Source: a virus. From it: a stretch of DNA of 49,905 nt. A program made the translations under genes and the position numbers. The notes beneath the pieces are model-generated. The model was not told where the DNA came from. It ran no database searches and worked only from the letters and a program-made list of their open reading frames with translations. Positions 1 to 7,660 of the stretch are shown here, piece after piece. Location: the IMG/VR virus record IMGVR_UViG_3300023501_000016, positions 1 through 49,905 of that record, one strand, 5' to 3'. How positions within the stretch are numbered: position 1 is the stretch's first letter; the number at the start of each line of letters is the position of its first letter.

Positions 1-113
1 TATGGAGTATCAGAAAGAAACATATCTTCGTCAACTGTCATTGCCGCCACGTTCACTACAGGAGCGGTGTTCAAGTCAGTGCCTAATGTTTCATAATCAT
101 AAATATTAATCAT
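1..113 (-). CDS. dexA: DexA-like 3'-5' exonuclease, N-terminal fragment
   Basis: Partial gene cut by the left edge; 37 codons are visible from an ATG at 113. The product begins MINIYDYETLGTDLNTAPVV. The hydrophobic strand followed by D-Y-E matches motif I (DxE, metal-binding) of DEDD-family 3'-5' exonucleases, and the following T-x-x-A-P-V-V-N-V-A stretch resembles the start of T4 DexA. It starts two bases after the stop codon of the sulfotransferase gene, so it is probably co-transcribed with it and with gene 44. The remaining catalytic motifs lie outside the window, so the assignment rests on one motif and the replication-gene context. Confidence 0.6.
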   Translation of the reverse strand, partial: MINIYDYETLGTDLNTAPVVNVAAMTVDEDMFLSDTP

Positions 114-115
114 TT

Positions 116-901
116 TCAATACCATCCATTATCATAATCTATTTTATATAACTTTTTCACTCTAGCATAATCACTAGGAGTCATATTTCTTGTAATCAGT
201 TCACTCGGTTCTAGTATCTTATAATAATCCATATAAGAAACTTGCTGTCTATTCTGTTCTGTTGTGGTACAAATATCTAATAGAATATCTTGAGTAGACC
301 TATAGTCCGAGTTGTTCGAAATATTCTTATGAGTATACCATACTTTTCTATCATAGTCAATACCATAAAACGAAAGAATGTGTTTATACATCTCTTCAAT
401 ATTATTTAAGTTATAGACATAATCATAATTACTACGCAAACCCATATACAAAGTCTGAGTCCAGAAATGCTGATTAAGAACTTTACCTGAATACAGATCA
501 TCAAGTAGTAGTTTCACGCTAGAATATGCATCATAATCTTTGTTGATCAGAGGTATATCTTCGGGTGATGCATAGTTGCTCTTTGCCTGTAATTGAAGCA
601 TTTCGACCGCAGACTTAAATCTCTCTATAGGATCTCGCGTGACCGCGAATCGTACACTATCATATCTAAAAGGAACATCAAATTGATTGCCATATTTCAG
701 AACTTGAAGTTGTCGCCAAGACGATGCCCCTCCTCTCACATGCTGAAAGTCTATCTGTTCTTTTTGAAAAGGAATATTAGGTGCCACGACTTTCATAACC
801 TGATGAAAGAATCCCTTTAAAGACGAGAATCCGTTCTTTGGGCATATTCTTATATCAATACCTTCGGGCAGATATAATATGTTATCCGGTGTAATTGCCA
901 T
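116..901 (-). CDS. Sulfotransferase-like protein
   Basis: 261 residues. Two signatures of PAPS-dependent sulfotransferases can be seen. The first is an N-terminal 5'-phosphosulfate loop-like stretch, PKNGFSSLK (residues 21-29), after a hydrophobic strand. The second is a 3'-phosphate loop-like stretch, RFAVTRDPIERFKSA (84-98), with the R-D-P-x-x-R-x-x-S pattern of the Sulfotransfer_2 type. By family it would move sulfate from PAPS to a hydroxyl or amino group, probably of a sugar or peptide; the substrate is unknown. Its ATG shares a base with the gene 44 stop codon (UAAUG), suggesting coupled translation. It sits where T4 has gene 62, so it is an accessory gene inside the replication cluster. 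A role in altering the host surface or a metabolite is inference. Confidence 0.65.
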   Translation of the reverse strand: MAITPDNILYLPEGIDIRICPKNGFSSLKGFFHQVMKVVAPNIPFQKEQIDFQHVRGGASSWRQLQVLKYGNQFDVPFRYDSVRFAVTRDPIERFKSAVEMLQLQAKSNYASPEDIPLINKDYDAYSSVKLLLDDLYSGKVLNQHFWTQTLYMGLRSNYDYVYNLNNIEEMYKHILSFYGIDYDRKVWYTHKNISNNSDYRSTQDILLDICTTTEQNRQQVSYMDYYKILEPSELITRNMTPSDYARVKKLYKIDYDNGWY

Positions 902-1839
902 TAATTCATCTTCACGTTTGCCATAACCTCAGTCATACAAGCAACAATGTTTAACTCATGGTCTGCGACAAAGGCATTCTTATACTGATAATCAGCAAGA
1001 ATTAACACTAACTGCGGAATAGAATCTGGGTCGACCTTATCAAACATCTTATCATATAACGAACGAAAGATAGATGATGCATCAACATCAATGTTATTGA
1101 CGACCCAAGAGCGCATCTTCTTAAAGTCTTTTGTTTTTAGATGTTCGTATAGTTGATCAATCTGACTATCAGTACTACAATCAATAGCAATAGACTCTAA
1201 TTGACCACCCATCGAGAAGCGTTGACACTCATTGATTACTCGTCTCCAATCAGGAGCATGTTTCATAATCATGTTAGCAATAAGTTTATCGTTATATGTA
1301 ACACCTTCAGTATCAAGAATTGTCTTGAGTCGTTCCATGAACTGACCACACAATTGACCCATGTCTTTCTTAGATGTATTGAATTCATATACACCACAGC
1401 GAGAATGGATAGGTTCGATGATACGGTTCTTAAAGTTACAAGTTAAGATAAATCTACAGTTGTCAGCGAACTCTTCGATGAAACCGCGTAGTGCGGGTTG
1501 AGTTGATTGCGCATTAAGATAATCTGCCTCATCTAGGATAACAACTTTAACGTCACCGCCAAGAGATACCGAAGATGCAAATCTTCTAATCTTACCACGA
1601 AGTGTGTCGATGTTACCGTCTTCAGAACAGTTGACCACAATACAATCATAGTCAAGTTCTTTACATAGTGCCTTTGCTACAGTTGTTTTACCAAGACCAG
1701 CAGTACCAGTAAAAAGCATATTGGGCATCTCGCCGCCTTCTACGATTTTAAGGAATACATCTTTCAGTGATTTAGGAAGAATGGTGTCTTTAATTGTTTG
1801 TGGGCGATATCGCTCGGTCCAGATGAATTGGTCACTCAT
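901..1839 (-). CDS. 44: Sliding-clamp loader ATPase subunit (gp44)
   Basis: 312 residues from the ATG at 1839 (T4 gp44 has 319). AAA+ clamp-loader motifs: the N-terminal W-T-E-R-Y-R-P signature, Walker A GTAGLGKT (45-52), Walker B LDEAD (102-106) and the SRC arginine-finger motif (146-148). It loads the gp45 clamp onto primer-template DNA for the phage polymerase. An upstream in-frame TTG at 1857 would add six residues, but the ATG fits the family N-terminus better and has GAGAG 11 bases upstream. It has its own sigma70-type promoter (1905-1933). The partner small subunit gene 62 is not next to it in this window; the next gene is a sulfotransferase. Confidence 0.95.
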   Translation of the reverse strand: MSDQFIWTERYRPQTIKDTILPKSLKDVFLKIVEGGEMPNMLFTGTAGLGKTTVAKALCKELDYDCIVVNCSEDGNIDTLRGKIRRFASSVSLGGDVKVVILDEADYLNAQSTQPALRGFIEEFADNCRFILTCNFKNRIIEPIHSRCGVYEFNTSKKDMGQLCGQFMERLKTILDTEGVTYNDKLIANMIMKHAPDWRRVINECQRFSMGGQLESIAIDCSTDSQIDQLYEHLKTKDFKKMRSWVVNNIDVDASSIFRSLYDKMFDKVDPDSIPQLVLILADYQYKNAFVADHELNIVACMTEVMANVKMN

Positions 1840-1877
1840 AATATTTGTATCTCTCAAAAGTTAAAATTGTATAATAT

Positions 1878-1923
1878 AAAAAAATGTCTTGTCTACTATA
1901 CGTAATTATACAGCAGACAAGAC
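1878..1923 (-). terminator. Rho-independent terminator after the FkbM methyltransferase gene
   Basis: Read on the minus strand, a 14-bp stem (arms 1923-1910 and 1899-1886, two G-U pairs) with a 10-base loop is followed by ATTTTTTT (A-run 1878-1884 on the plus strand). It lies just after the stop codon at 1930. The gene 44 promoter -10 box is in its loop. Confidence 0.85.
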
Positions 1924-1933
1924 CAAAAGTCAA
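1905..1933 (-). promoter_or_regulatory. Sigma70-type promoter for gene 44
   Basis: Minus strand: -35 TTGACT (1933-1928), 17-bp spacer, -10 TATAAT (1910-1905). The expected start near 1898 falls in the 3' arm of the terminator hairpin, so this transcript cannot form that hairpin. Confidence 0.8.
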
Positions 1934-2775
1934 GCATTTAATTTCTTAAAATAAAAATCGCCCCAGTTCGGATTATAAGGCGGTATTTCTGCCGGCGGAA
2001 TCTCGGAGTATCTTCGAAACTCTCTTGGATGATTATCTTTAAACTCGGATAGTATAAAGTCACCAGATTTCCAGAATACATCATCAGAATGATCCGGTGA
2101 CGTAAAGAATACAAGTTCTTCAGATAATGGATACACGTACTTATCCATTGCATAACCTATCACACTATAATCTAATGTAAGTAATAGTGCAACTACTTCA
2201 TTGTGCCTATTCGATATTTCAATCTTTATTACTGGATCGTTATTACTTAATAACTCTTTTGCTCCCTGCAATAAATTATATTCACATCCTTCAACATCAA
2301 TCTTTATATAAGAAACATTGACAAAGTTAAATGAGTCTAATGTTCTAGTAACTACTGTAGTACTGCCGATCAGTTTACGATCTTCATTAACGACAGGAGG
2401 AACAAAGTCAAGATGATTTGTTCTTCCGTTTCCTTTATATACAACAAGAGATGCTGTAGCATTCTCGTCGCTTAATGCTAGTCGATGTGTGATAATATTA
2501 TCATGATGCTTTAAATTTTCTCTAAGGCAAACATAATCTTCACCAGGTTCAAAGGAATGTATTTCTCCGAAGTCCTTTACATATGAAACTGATTCAATAC
2601 CAGTACTAGCACCGCAATCCAAATAAACTTTATCGGGTCCGTAAATATCACCAAGATTCAGAGAATCAATAACAATTCTTGATTTTCCAAATGACGAAGT
2701 GATATTACGATGACCTTTGTCATTACCTCTAGTGAAGTAATCATGACCGAGAATATTCGCGATAGGCGTCAGCAC
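1930..2775 (-). CDS. FkbM-family SAM-dependent methyltransferase
   Basis: 281 residues. SAM-binding motif I, VYLDCGASTGIES (50-62), and the family-typical block Y-I-K-I-D-V-E-G-C-E further on place it in the FkbM group, which methylates hydroxyl groups of sugars or natural products. The start is a GTG at 2775; there is no in-frame ATG nearby and no clear Shine-Dalgarno sequence, so the exact start is uncertain. It lies between the 63-residue gene (5 bp upstream) and gene 44, splitting the usual 45-44 pair. A terminator follows directly. Like the sulfotransferase nearby, it looks like an accessory gene added to the replication block. The target is unknown; glycan or surface modification is inference. 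Confidence 0.8.
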   Translation of the reverse strand: MLTPIANILGHDYFTRGNDKGHRNITSSFGKSRIVIDSLNLGDIYGPDKVYLDCGASTGIESVSYVKDFGEIHSFEPGEDYVCLRENLKHHDNIITHRLALSDENATASLVVYKGNGRTNHLDFVPPVVNEDRKLIGSTTVVTRTLDSFNFVNVSYIKIDVEGCEYNLLQGAKELLSNNDPVIKIEISNRHNEVVALLLTLDYSVIGYAMDKYVYPLSEELVFFTSPDHSDDVFWKSGDFILSEFKDNHPREFRRYSEIPPAEIPPYNPNWGDFYFKKLNA

Positions 2776-2779
2776 AAAA

Positions 2780-2971
2780 TCATTCTACCGCTTGTGCCTG
2801 AGCGTCTTCAACAATCTGTATCAATGCAATACACTGATCGCGTAACTGTCCAATAGTTGCTAGTTCTTCACCTTTAAAACCACCTCGTGCCGCAACTGTG
2901 TCGATTACTGCAACAGTTGATCGGGTGATACGATTAGCGAGGTCTGTCATTTCGTTAGTTGTTTTAATCAT
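2780..2971 (-). CDS. Small hypothetical protein downstream of gene 45
   Basis: 63 residues, predicted mostly helical, with no signal peptide or membrane segment. The ATG at 2971 lies 2 bases after the gene 45 stop codon, so it is very likely co-transcribed and perhaps coupled with the clamp gene. The middle contains A-A-R-G-G-F-K-G-E-E-L and the end is rich in A, Q and E. I do not recognise a family. T4 has small genes around 45 (for example rpbA), but no sequence similarity is evident by eye. Confidence 0.65.
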   Translation of the reverse strand: MIKTTNEMTDLANRITRSTVAVIDTVAARGGFKGEELATIGQLRDQCIALIQIVEDAQAQAVE

Positions 2972-2973
2972 TA

Positions 2974-3648
2974 CTATACTCCGTAAGTACTAGATTTTTC
3001 AAGGGCACACCAGTATTCGATGCCATTATCTTTGTTCACAAAATGTGAGATTAGTTTCTTAGAGATACCAACTTCATAATCACCATCAATCATTTTTAGA
3101 TTAGAGATGTTAAAGATAAAGTTGAACTTCTCTTCAGCAAATACTCCATCAACATCAATAGAATATACGTTTGATGTACGATCATTGTTATCGATCACAG
3201 ACAATGATACAACACCATCAGTTGCGGTCACTGACATTTCAGTATGACCAAGAACAGATGCCGCACGTTTGATACTTGATAGCGTAGCACTATCTAGTGT
3301 AAACTTAACTTCGGTCTCAGGCATAATAATGTCCTTCGAAGGAGTAGTTAGCATCTCAATGTCAGAGTAGAAGTACTTGATACGTGAGCGACCAGCACTA
3401 TCTGTTACGAGAACATATGAGTCTTCGAACTTGAGTCGAGGAGAGTCTACCAGAGATAGAACACTCAGAAACTCACTGAGTTCATAGATGCCAAATGTCT
3501 TGGGGAATGTCACATCTAGTTCAACAGAACTTAGGACATTCTTTGCTTCTGATACAGTCTTGATTACATTGCCTTCAGTGATCACAATGTTTGGGTTGAT
3601 AGTAGCATAGTTCTTGAGAACTTGCATTGTCTTTTCAGTTAATTCCAT
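2974..3648 (-). CDS. 45: DNA polymerase sliding clamp (gp45)
   Basis: 224 residues (T4 gp45 has 228). The N-terminus (L-T-E-K-T-M-Q-V-L-K-N-Y-A-T-I-N-P-N) and the alternating strand pattern, including F-G-I-Y-E-L-S-E-F-L-S-V-L and D-Y-E-V-G-I-S-K-K-L-I-S-H-F near the end, match phage T4-type clamps. As a trimeric ring it tethers the polymerase and, in T4, also activates late transcription with gp55 and gp33. It has its own perfect sigma70-type promoter (3680-3708), which overlaps the end of gene 46. The gene is followed at 2 bp by a small unknown gene. Confidence 0.93.
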   Translation of the reverse strand: MELTEKTMQVLKNYATINPNIVITEGNVIKTVSEAKNVLSSVELDVTFPKTFGIYELSEFLSVLSLVDSPRLKFEDSYVLVTDSAGRSRIKYFYSDIEMLTTPSKDIIMPETEVKFTLDSATLSSIKRAASVLGHTEMSVTATDGVVSLSVIDNNDRTSNVYSIDVDGVFAEEKFNFIFNISNLKMIDGDYEVGISKKLISHFVNKDNGIEYWCALEKSSTYGV

Positions 3649-3679
3649 AATATATCTCAGTTGGTTTGTTTATGGGTGT

Positions 3680-3708
3680 ATTATAACATAGAACTTTAGG
3701 GATGTCAA
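3680..3708 (-). promoter_or_regulatory. Perfect-consensus sigma70 promoter for gene 45
   Basis: Minus strand: -35 TTGACA (3708-3703), 17-bp spacer, -10 TATAAT (3685-3680). The start is expected near 3673, about 25 bases before the gene 45 ATG. The -35 box overlaps the stop codon of gene 46. Confidence 0.88.
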
Positions 3709-5411
3709 GCGACTTTACTAAAGTTTTTCTCTTTAATGAATTCAATCTTTGAATCAAAGTATTGCTCCAGGATTGCTCCTTTATGACTGATAACAAAGAT
3801 GCTAGAATCACCATCCATACTATCAATTATCTTAGTTAGGTTATCCACACCATCAGCATCAAGAGACGAATCGAAAGTTTCATCTAGTATCAACAGATTA
3901 GTGGCAACACTGTTCTTCATCTTAGCGATCATACGCCAGGTAAATAGTAACGCCAGATCGATGCGTTGCTTCTCGCCCTCAGAGAAAGAATCATACGAGA
4001 ACGAATCACGGTGACGCGAACGAATAGTTTCTTTGAAAGTGTCATCTAGGTCAAACGAGACATAGAAGTCCAGAATCTGGAGATACTGATTCGTTAGTTT
4101 ATTAATGACAGGCAAGTACTGCTTAATGATTTTGGTTTTAATACCAGTATCTTTCAACAGTTCTGCTATAACAACACCGTATGATCCTTCATCAGCAATC
4201 ACAATATGCTCATCATGTAGAACTTGCTTACTCGCTTCGAGTTCTGCTTTTGCCTCTAATGCTTCATCAATACTTGCTGTCTCTTCATCAATCTTAATAA
4301 GATCATTCTGAAGAACTGACATACGTTTCTGCCACTCGTTCACTTGAGCATTACTGATATGTACATCATTAATGGCAGAGACTAGTTGCCTGCTATGTGT
4401 CTCTACACTTCCACGTCTATCGTCGAGTTCGTTGATTTTGGTGGACGCTTGGGTTCTACCTTCTTCGAGTTCTTCTCCCTTAGTTCGTGCGTGTGCTGTT
4501 TTTGTTGATTTAAGGGATTCTTCGATGTCCTGGTCACAGGTTGGACAGATGTCATTACTTTCATAGAATTTAATTTCCTTTGCAAGTTCTTTCTGTTTAA
4601 CCTGAAACTGATGGTCGTACTTCTCGAACTCTACTCTCTGCTTGTTTATCTTAGCAAGTTGCGACTTTACCATTGCAAGTTCATGCTCAAGATCAGCAGT
4701 ATTAGTTGCTATACGTTCATCAATCTTCTCGCCCAACTCAGTAATCTCTACCTGCTTCTTCTCTTTCTGTTCGGAACTAAGTAGACGAAGTGTGTTTACA
4801 TATCGTTCTTGGTTCTTAATCTTATCACGAATCAACTCTAACTGAACTTGATTAGTCCGACCCTTCTCACGTAGCACAGACATACGCTCTTTAAGAATAC
4901 CATTCATCTTAGAGAATACGTTAATGTCAAGTAGGTCTTCGATCACATCTCGTCTATGTTGAGCAGGGAGTTGCATGAATGGAACAAATGAAGATGATCC
5001 AAGAACAACTATCTGGTGAAACGATTTGTGATTCAACTTCAGAATATTCTTCTCAAGTACTGATTGATACTCCTTGTTGTGACTGTCCTGATTGACCAGA
5101 ACATTATCTTTCCATATCTCGAAAGTATTAGGTTTAATACCACGATGAATCTTATACTCACTTACACCAACAGAGAACTCTACTTCAACTTCAGTTCCTT
5201 TATTGTTGATAGAATTGATCAACTGATTCTTCGTGATACTCCGATGTGCCTTACCGAACAGTGCGAATGACAGAGCATCCAACATCGTAGACTTACCTGC
5301 ACCGTTCTGACCTACTACAAGAGTAGACCTAGAACGATTCAGTTGGATCTCAGTGAAACTATCACCGGTCGATAAGAAATTCTTATATCTTAATGTTTTA
5401 AAAATAATCAT
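3705..5411 (-). CDS. 46: Recombination endonuclease subunit, Rad50-like ATPase (gp46)
   Basis: 568 residues (T4 gp46 has 560). SMC/Rad50 layout: Walker A GQNGAGKST (34-42), Q-loop near 135, a long coiled coil broken by the zinc hook CPTC (289-292), the ABC signature F-S-E-G-E-K-Q-R (about 476-483) and Walker B LLILDET (506-512), then the D-loop. With gp47 it resects double-strand ends for recombination-dependent replication and host DNA breakdown. Its ATG overlaps the gp47 stop by four bases (AUGA), which fits a strict 1:1 coupled pair. Confidence 0.96.
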   Translation of the reverse strand: MIIFKTLRYKNFLSTGDSFTEIQLNRSRSTLVVGQNGAGKSTMLDALSFALFGKAHRSITKNQLINSINNKGTEVEVEFSVGVSEYKIHRGIKPNTFEIWKDNVLVNQDSHNKEYQSVLEKNILKLNHKSFHQIVVLGSSSFVPFMQLPAQHRRDVIEDLLDINVFSKMNGILKERMSVLREKGRTNQVQLELIRDKIKNQERYVNTLRLLSSEQKEKKQVEITELGEKIDERIATNTADLEHELAMVKSQLAKINKQRVEFEKYDHQFQVKQKELAKEIKFYESNDICPTCDQDIEESLKSTKTAHARTKGEELEEGRTQASTKINELDDRRGSVETHSRQLVSAINDVHISNAQVNEWQKRMSVLQNDLIKIDEETASIDEALEAKAELEASKQVLHDEHIVIADEGSYGVVIAELLKDTGIKTKIIKQYLPVINKLTNQYLQILDFYVSFDLDDTFKETIRSRHRDSFSYDSFSEGEKQRIDLALLFTWRMIAKMKNSVATNLLILDETFDSSLDADGVDNLTKIIDSMDGDSSIFVISHKGAILEQYFDSKIEFIKEKNFSKVA

Positions 5412-6481
5412 ACGATATCTAAGGTCTGTGCCTCAATCATTAATTGGTGAACTTCACTCTTGATCCGGTCTTTGTCTAAGACTGTATCTACAGCGTCTAT
5501 GTAAGTATACAACAAATCCTCGGTAGAGTCAACATTTATTTTATCATCATCAACATCATTACCCATAAACTCTGAAAAGTTCTCTGCAATCTTCAGTTCA
5601 TGTATCTGTTTCATCTGCAAACGATCCACAAACTTCTCGAACAATTTAGGTTTAGATTTGTTCACTACAACTAACTTAACATACTTATGGTCTACGTCAG
5701 GTAGTTCACCAATGCCATACTTGTAGTCTGCTTTCTCTACTGTATCATCATAGTATACACGTTCAAAGATACGTAGTGGATTATGTACAGGTGTCAGTTC
5801 ACGAGTGTCTGTGTCCAGGACATGAAAGTACTTAGGATCATGCGCATCAGACCAGAAGAACTCGTACTGTGACCCAAGATAATGAATCGGTCCTTGCTGT
5901 GACTTAGTATGAAAATGACCAGATAGAACCATTTCGAATCTATCGAACGTCGATGATTTCATACCATGTACACAAGGAATGCCCGCTTGCATCTCAAACC
6001 CTTCTAACTCCAAGTGCGCACCTACATGAGATGCTTTACACGTAGCAAGAAACTCCATCGTGTGCTTTTCGTTATCTTGGTTTATCCACGGAACAAGTGC
6101 AAAATCAAGACCATCATAATTAACAACAGTAGGTTTTTCGATGATACGAACCTCTGCCATATAATGTCCGAGTAGTTCTTTTAGAGCATTCAGTTGATTC
6201 GTGTTCTTGTAGTACACATCGTGATTGCCAGGAATAATGTCCATGTGTATTTTATACTCACGGAGTTTCTCTAGGAATATCTTACGATTGTGTTCTAGTG
6301 CCTTAAAGTTAATGGTCTTTCTGTTCTCATAATAATCACCAAGATGCACAATCTTAGTAATCCCGTTCTCTTTCAGATATGGAAAGAACACATCACGATA
6401 GAATCTCTCTTGATAGTCCATAAAGACTTCAGAAGAATTTCGTACACCGCAATGCGTATCATTTAGGAAAGCAATCTTCAA
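5408..6481 (-). CDS. 47: Recombination endonuclease subunit, Mre11-like nuclease (gp47)
   Basis: 357 residues (T4 gp47 has 339). Calcineurin-like phosphoesterase motifs in order: N-D-T-H (7-10), H-L-G-D-Y-Y-E-N-R (46-54), GNHD (85-88) and GHFH (188-191), giving the two-metal site. It is the nuclease partner of gp46. The start is a TTG at 6481: the gene 55 stop TAG lies in frame six bases upstream, so no earlier start exists, and the next Met would remove the first metal-binding motif. GAGGA in the last codons of gene 55 sits 7 bases before the TTG and serves as ribosome binding site. Confidence 0.95.
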   Translation of the reverse strand: MKIAFLNDTHCGVRNSSEVFMDYQERFYRDVFFPYLKENGITKIVHLGDYYENRKTINFKALEHNRKIFLEKLREYKIHMDIIPGNHDVYYKNTNQLNALKELLGHYMAEVRIIEKPTVVNYDGLDFALVPWINQDNEKHTMEFLATCKASHVGAHLELEGFEMQAGIPCVHGMKSSTFDRFEMVLSGHFHTKSQQGPIHYLGSQYEFFWSDAHDPKYFHVLDTDTRELTPVHNPLRIFERVYYDDTVEKADYKYGIGELPDVDHKYVKLVVVNKSKPKLFEKFVDRLQMKQIHELKIAENFSEFMGNDVDDDKINVDSTEDLLYTYIDAVDTVLDKDRIKSEVHQLMIEAQTLDIV

Positions 6482-6484
6482 ACT

Positions 6485-7096
6485 CTAGTCCTCAAAATGA
6501 TCTGATAAGTCCGAATCAACAGAGCGACTTCGACGTTTGCGCTTATTGTCTTTGGCATACTCTTTAATGAGTCTATCATTGGACTTAACATAGTCGATTC
6601 TACCACGCAATTCTTCGACAAATGCTTGGGTCTGCTGTTGTACTCCAGCGTCAAGCAATTCACTACTCACCATCTCTGACAAACCACTCTCTGACAGATA
6701 GCGAATCTTGATGTCTTGTTGCTTCTTCTCTTTCTCAATACGACGAAGAAATGCATACCAACTAATCTGTGTGAAGTATGCGAATGCATTAGGTTTACCA
6801 GTTCGTGTAGCAGTCTCCAGATTGTAGTTTTCAATTGCTTTGAGGCAGTTTTCTACAGCATCCATTACCATTTCTTCGCGATACGTATATCGGACGAAGT
6901 TAGATTTGTGTGATAGTCCTTCACATATCTTTAAAAAGCATTCCGCAATGTAGTTAGTGACGATTGGCGGTACTTCGCCTCTCGCTACTGCGGCATTCTT
7001 AGATGCAACATAGTCTACTACCGACTGTGAGAACAGAGCATTATTAACGTAATGTGGTTTCTCTTTCGGTTTTAGTTTCTTTGTTGGTTCTTTCAT
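6485..7096 (-). CDS. 55: Late-transcription sigma factor (gp55)
   Basis: 203 residues (T4 gp55 has 185). The centre resembles sigma region 2 as reduced in gp55: Y-R-E-E-M-V-M-D-A-V-E-N-C-L-K-A-I, then N-A-F-A-Y-F-T-Q-I-S-W-Y-A-F-L-R-R-I-E-K-E-K-K-Q. The tail is basic, then ends D-S-D-L-S-D-H-F-E-D. It recruits host RNA polymerase to the late TATAAATA promoters seen across this window. It has a private perfect sigma70-type promoter (7148-7176) inside the end of the upstream gene and lies just ahead of 47-46, which supports early or middle expression. No gene 33 co-activator was identified in the window. Confidence 0.92.
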   Translation of the reverse strand: MKEPTKKLKPKEKPHYVNNALFSQSVVDYVASKNAAVARGEVPPIVTNYIAECFLKICEGLSHKSNFVRYTYREEMVMDAVENCLKAIENYNLETATRTGKPNAFAYFTQISWYAFLRRIEKEKKQQDIKIRYLSESGLSEMVSSELLDAGVQQQTQAFVEELRGRIDYVKSNDRLIKEYAKDNKRKRRSRSVDSDLSDHFED

Positions 7097-7114
7097 TATC
7101 TTTGCTTACTCGGG

Positions 7115-7573
7115 TTAGTTGTGGATTGGTATGTTCTTGTTAGGACCATTATACACTGCTTCGTTTTGATTGTCAACCACTCTCTGTCTTAAATCAGAAG
7201 AAGAGAATCTATGGGATCTTTCATTGAAGTAGATGTGCATACCGCGCTTGCGACAGAGGTCTCTGCCAGTGAACTCTTTGTCTTTGTACTCTTCGCCAAG
7301 TATACGCACATCTATATCGTACATAGAAAGAATGTCAAGAAGGTCACGCTCGGTGCTGTAGGGAACAATCTCGTCAACATACGAACACGCTTGAAGTTGC
7401 GTGTAGCGTTCAACGATGGTTTGGATGGGTGCGTTCTTTTCGGGGCGATCTAGTTGAGGGTCAACTTGAAGTCCTACTATAAGATATTCACATTGTTCTT
7501 TTGCGTTGCGGAGCATCTGTACGTGACCAGCATGTAGCAGATCGAATGCCGAGCAAGTGAAACCAATTTTCAT
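7115..7573 (-). CDS. Cytidylyltransferase-like nucleotidyltransferase (TagD/HxGH family)
   Basis: 152 residues, the usual length for glycerol-3-phosphate cytidylyltransferase-type enzymes. The HxGH active-site motif is HAGH (14-17) after the strand K-I-G-F-T-C-S-A-F-D, and the second nucleotide-binding motif is SSSDLR (124-129). Such enzymes couple CTP or ATP to a phosphorylated alcohol or sugar to make an activated precursor. The substrate cannot be told from the sequence. It begins the cluster with gene 55 and has its own perfect sigma70-type promoter (7606-7634). No strong Shine-Dalgarno sequence precedes the ATG. The promoter for gene 55 overlaps its C-terminal codons. Confidence 0.85.
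   Translation of the reverse strand: MKIGFTCSAFDLLHAGHVQMLRNAKEQCEYLIVGLQVDPQLDRPEKNAPIQTIVERYTQLQACSYVDEIVPYSTERDLLDILSMYDIDVRILGEEYKDKEFTGRDLCRKRGMHIYFNERSHRFSSSDLRQRVVDNQNEAVYNGPNKNIPIHN
7148..7176 (-). promoter_or_regulatory. Perfect-consensus sigma70 promoter for gene 55, inside the cytidylyltransferase gene
   Basis: Minus strand: -35 TTGACA (7176-7171), 17-bp spacer, -10 TATAAT (7153-7148), followed by GG. It shares TTGACAATC and AGTGTATAATGG with the promoter at 7606-7634. The start is expected near 7141, about 45 bases before the gene 55 ATG. Confidence 0.83.
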
Positions 7574-7605
7574 TATATAATGCCATTTCGTTTAATATAG
7601 AGTCC

Positions 7606-7634
7606 ATTATACACTATTAATGAACGATTGTCAA
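7606..7634 (-). promoter_or_regulatory. Perfect-consensus sigma70 promoter for the cytidylyltransferase-55-47-46 cluster
   Basis: Minus strand: -35 TTGACA (7634-7629), 17-bp spacer, -10 TATAAT (7611-7606). The start is expected near 7599, about 26 bases before the ATG at 7573. It lies in the widest intergenic gap of the window (7574-7731, 158 bases). Confidence 0.88.
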
Positions 7635-7660
7635 GAAGTAAAAATAATTAAAGAAAAAGG

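Noticed and set aside
1840-1857. TTG start extending gp44 by six residues
   Set aside because: The ATG at 1839 fits the family N-terminus; the TTG overlaps the likely ribosome site.
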